From: Tetmemena sp. SeJ-2015 | Lineage: Eukaryota; Ciliophora; Spirotrichea; Sporadotrichida; Oxytrichidae | DNA: 64,000 nucleotides | Direction of reading: 5' to 3' | Assembly (NCBI GenBank): GCA_027382625.1 | Contig: JAJKFJ010021234.1 | Coordinates: forward strand, 124,001-188,000 | Shown here: piece by piece, positions 60,886 through 64,000 of the stretch | Position numbering within the stretch: position 1 is the first letter of the stretch | Layout: each line of letters starts with the position of its first letter | Position numbers and translations under genes: made by a program | Notes under the pieces: generated by a model | Database searches by the model: none | Told to the model about the DNA's origin: nothing | The model's input: the letters and a program-made list of their open reading frames with translations, nothing else

Positions 60886-63800
60886 TCAATTTCTTTGACC
60901 AACATTTAATATTCTTTATCTCTCTCGAGATGAAGTGTAATTTTTAACTAATCCTAGTAGAACTTGATTACTTTGAATCCTCATCTATCTCATGGCGCCC
61001 ATTTATTTGTTATTAGGAGCTTAGCTACTGTTTTAATTTCTGTGATCTCCTACTGAGTTTTATATTATTTGGTGTTGACTGTATGGTTGCGAATGACTGT
61101 AAAAGTAATGAGCAGTTTAGTACTTTAAATTACTTGTGGATTCCTCCACTGGGATTGTCCTATTTGGGTCCATCTAATCTTCTTGCTTTATATCTTTCCT
61201 TAGTCCTTAGTTAGGATAAATTTATTGTACGTTCCTTTCAGCTTTTAAGCTACAAAACTTCATCAATGAAAAAGCAATAATGATATTTAAGCTTATTGAA
61301 TCTATCCTTTTGTAAGATGCAGGAAGCTATTTAGGAGATATTTTTGGGAATATGGAAGAGTAACTGATTTAAGCAATATTTATTAGGCACTTTGCTCTAC
61401 AAATTCCTTTTATTCATTCTTCAACTTACTCTCAATAGATTTTTTTAATATAATGGAAATAGTTATTAAATGTCAGAGATAATTGATTGGAAGCACTTCT
61501 TTTAAACTAGCAATTATTTCAAGCATGCCTTAAGAGCATAGTAACTTAATTAATTCAAAATCAAATCTGTTTAATCTAATGTTTATTATATAAATAGAAC
61601 TTCACATTTTGAAAAATCTTCTTTCATAAATAATTTCCATCTATAATCTGGAATATCTTAGCCTTGCTTTTAAACTCTTGTCTTTCCCATGCGATCAGCA
61701 TTTAGCAGTAATGCTCTTCTCTACGACACAATAAGATTTTAAGTTTACTCTCTGTAATTCTTCACCTTGCCTTTACTCTACCCCTCCCAAAACTACCTTT
61801 ACTTCCTTTGCTGCTACCTGAATCTTAGTTGTTGCTTCCTGATCCACTTGGATACTCCAACCGATTCATTTTTAATTACCCTCTATAATTATAAGCATAA
61901 TTAACTATTCCTATACTTTGATTCACTGGAAATGAAGGCGTTATCTTAGAGCCTGAAGTCTGGTGACAAAATTGTTGACTAGAGGGAGAATTCGATTCAC
62001 CCAGAAGAAAATTAAATACTTTAAAGATAAGTTTCTAATCAATTATCGGTTGCTAGAAACTTTTATCTATTAGAGCTATCACCAGTAACTGCGTGACTTA
62101 GCTCGCCTTTCTCACTATGTGCATAAGAGAATTTTTAGTTAAAGAATCTTGCTTCTGAGTCACATTCAAAAGCGAATATTCTTATCCTTGCTTATCAATT
62201 ATCTGTTTGAAGAAGTTTGAAGAATTGGTAAAAATCTCTCATCTTAAAGTAATCCCGTTTCTATTTTTATCTCTTTTCTCTCTTAGGTTTTCTAAGTAAA
62301 GTCTTCTCTGTCAAAATTTTAGTCTTAAAATGTTTACTCCAGAGTCAGATCATTTTTAATAAAAATTCAATCAATTTTAAGTATAAATTCATCTTAATTC
62401 TTTACTTATCTTATGCTCTCATTTGATACTTCTAACCTTATGTTTCTTGATTTTATTCTTAATTCTGCTTTTTATCAAAGTTTTTTATTGATAATGAAAC
62501 TATGGCTGAATTATCCTCCCTGAAGTTATTGATCCTTGGTGAGTTCTGAGATGAATCTAGAAGTCCAAGTCTCAATTTCTCTTGAGAATTCTTTTGAGTC
62601 ATGTAGCGACTATTTATCCTACTCCTGATTCTACTTCCTATCAAAGTTGTAATTCTCTATTTTTAAGGACTTGGGGAAGTAGTAGCTTGCGTGAAGTCTT
62701 CATTACCCGCTTTCTCTGCTTTATTTATAAATGTAGGAGAGAATTGAACCCTTCTTACTTCCAAAAGAGCTACTAAGGATTCCAGGGTTGGCACATAGAA
62801 GCTCTAGATTAAGAGACAGATCCCAAGCCTTATAAGCTGCCAGAATTGCATAATTTTTGTTAACAGAGTTCTCATTCGCATAGATTTAGACAGTTTAGAT
62901 GCGCTCTCTTGTCTTATTTCATTATGAATGTTATTTAAGAACTCCTCGTTATCATATCGAAGTGGCTAGTTTTTTAATGCTCTCTTCTCCCACATTTTTT
63001 CTATAAAAGGGTATTATAAGATATTCAATTTAATTCTATCTTTTGCTTCATTTACTAAAGTGGCGATAGTTCTTAAATTGTGCCAATATTTGTATCTCTC
63101 TTTTCATTCCCTCCCTCTAGAACCAAAGCTGCGCTTTTAAGTGAAAGCTGAGGTTTAATTACTATTTTTAGTTTGAAGTCGCGCAGAATCCTAGGCTACA
63201 TAGTTAGAAGGCTTTTTTAGTATTACTCCACCTATATTTTAAGTTTCTAATAGTGTTGTTTGATTAAAAATAAGTATAACTTTAAATTCAAAGACAATAA
63301 TGATTCAAAGAAAGACTGCTAAAACCAGAACTTGAGAAAAACTGGGTCCTTTCTTTCTCTTAACTTCCTGAGAGTGATTATAATTACTTAGATTGAAGAG
63401 TTTCAAACCTTACTGCTTTAGGCTAAGAGCTATCATTAAATTCTCTCTGTTTTTTAAATTAGTAGAAAACATTCATTGTAAATCAAACTTAAATATACAA
63501 TTAAATATCAATAAAATTTAAAGTTTTGTCATTTAAGAATTCTTTTCCCGTTCTGGACTTATTTTAAAACTCTATCTCAATGATTTGTTCTCATCTATTG
63601 AACGTATCTAATTTCTGTCGATATTTTCAATTATAGGCTGACTTTAATATCTCACATTTGAATCAGCCTTACTGCAAAAACTCTCTCTAATGAAGCTATG
63701 CTTTTAACTAACAGTAGGGTTAACTTCTTTTAAACCATTTGTCTACTCTTCTCTGGCTAAGCTAAACTATAAAACGCTAATGAATCTTCATGCTTTATTC

Positions 63801-64000
63801 AAACTTTGATTATCATCGCTTTAATTCTAAATAGGTTTCAAAAAATTAATCTATAATATGAGTTATTATTCTCAAAATTTAGGTTCTTGGTGTTCTTACA
63901 AGTCTGTCTATTTTCTTTGATTTTGATTTAAAATAGGTTGACTTTGCCTCTAGCCAGGTTAAATAGAGAAAAACTGATCTCCCAAAACTTCTTCATTTTA
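60886..64000 (-). CDS. Q/N/S-rich protein, partial at right edge
   Basis: Coding enters from beyond 64000 with NEEVLGDQFFSIQPGQRQSQ and ILNQNQRKQTDLQEHQEPKF. It continues as Gln/Ser/Asn-rich sequence (for example EYPSGSGSNNQDSGSSKGSK near 61830) and ends MRIQSNQVLLGLVKNYTSSR... before TGA at 60886-60888. No folded domain recognised. Breaks within 61300-63800 imply introns or IESs, and it could be more than one gene. The prion-like composition resembles that of the 26503-31135 gene. Confidence 0.5.

Noticed and set aside
1..64000. Reading in-frame TAA/TAG as stops, which would make nearly every gene a pseudogene
   Set aside because: Conserved families (kinesin, uS19, METTL16, V-ATPase F) carry TAA/TAG at ordinary positions and end at TGA, so these codons are glutamine here.
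1..64000. tRNA, rRNA or CRISPR arrays
   Set aside because: None was recognised by eye. Small RNA genes could have been missed without a covariance search.

Overview
The window looks like germline (micronuclear) DNA of a stichotrich ciliate of the Oxytricha/Stylonychia type. Two observations support this. First, every recognisable protein is readable only if TAA and TAG are glutamine and TGA is the sole stop. Second, conserved proteins are interrupted by short AT-rich segments flanked by 3-8 bp direct repeats. Deleting one repeat copy plus the segment restores the conserved protein exactly. These are internal eliminated sequences (IESs) with pointers. I located sixteen by hand, plus one site that could be an intron or an IES. 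GT-AG spliceosomal introns, mostly 23-110 bp, occur alongside them. The species is not determined.

Layout, left to right. 1-2960 (-): large helical-repeat-like protein, open at the left edge. 3659-4174 (-): ribosomal protein uS19/RPS15. 4257-5495 (-): unknown protein. 5625-7290 (-): STE24 CAAX protease. 7414-11110 (-): importin-beta-like HEAT protein. 11702-18935 (+): kinesin-2 motor subunit, with a complete YTH-domain gene (13893-16696, -) inside it on the opposite strand. 19262-22030 (+): multi-pass membrane protein, followed by a small membrane ORF (22276-22745, +). 23126-24628 (+): TLC-domain protein. 24891-26344 (-): METTL16-type m6A methyltransferase. 26503-31135 and 31880-33817 (-): two Q/N-rich proteins. 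34897-35404 (-): ubiquitin-conjugating E2. 35721-38290 (-): Lys/Gln-rich protein. 39400-40923 (-): RING plus TRAF-type zinc-finger protein. 41348-43420 (+): Myb protein. 44400-45242 (-): eIF1A. 45991-46597: a nearly perfect foldback element with 8-bp target duplication. 46700-48095 (-): a second Myb protein. 49300-52350: about 3 kb of AT-rich DNA with no recognisable gene. 52351-55342 (+): Q-rich protein. 56575-59308 (-): coiled-coil protein. 60180-60670 (-): V-ATPase subunit F. 60886-64000 (-): Q-rich protein running off the right edge.

The genes are mostly unrelated housekeeping functions. In such ciliates each would normally become its own small macronuclear chromosome after development (family knowledge, not seen here). 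The most interesting items are the YTH gene nested between two halves of a kinesin-2 gene, an IES that splits the catalytic NPPF motif of METTL16, candidate ultra-short IESs of 5 and 10 bp, the intact foldback element, and several isolated coding-like fragments that could belong to rearranged genes. Because TGA is the only stop, open frames of about 100 codons arise easily by chance. Unrecognised ORFs were therefore accepted only when composition or continuity supported them.
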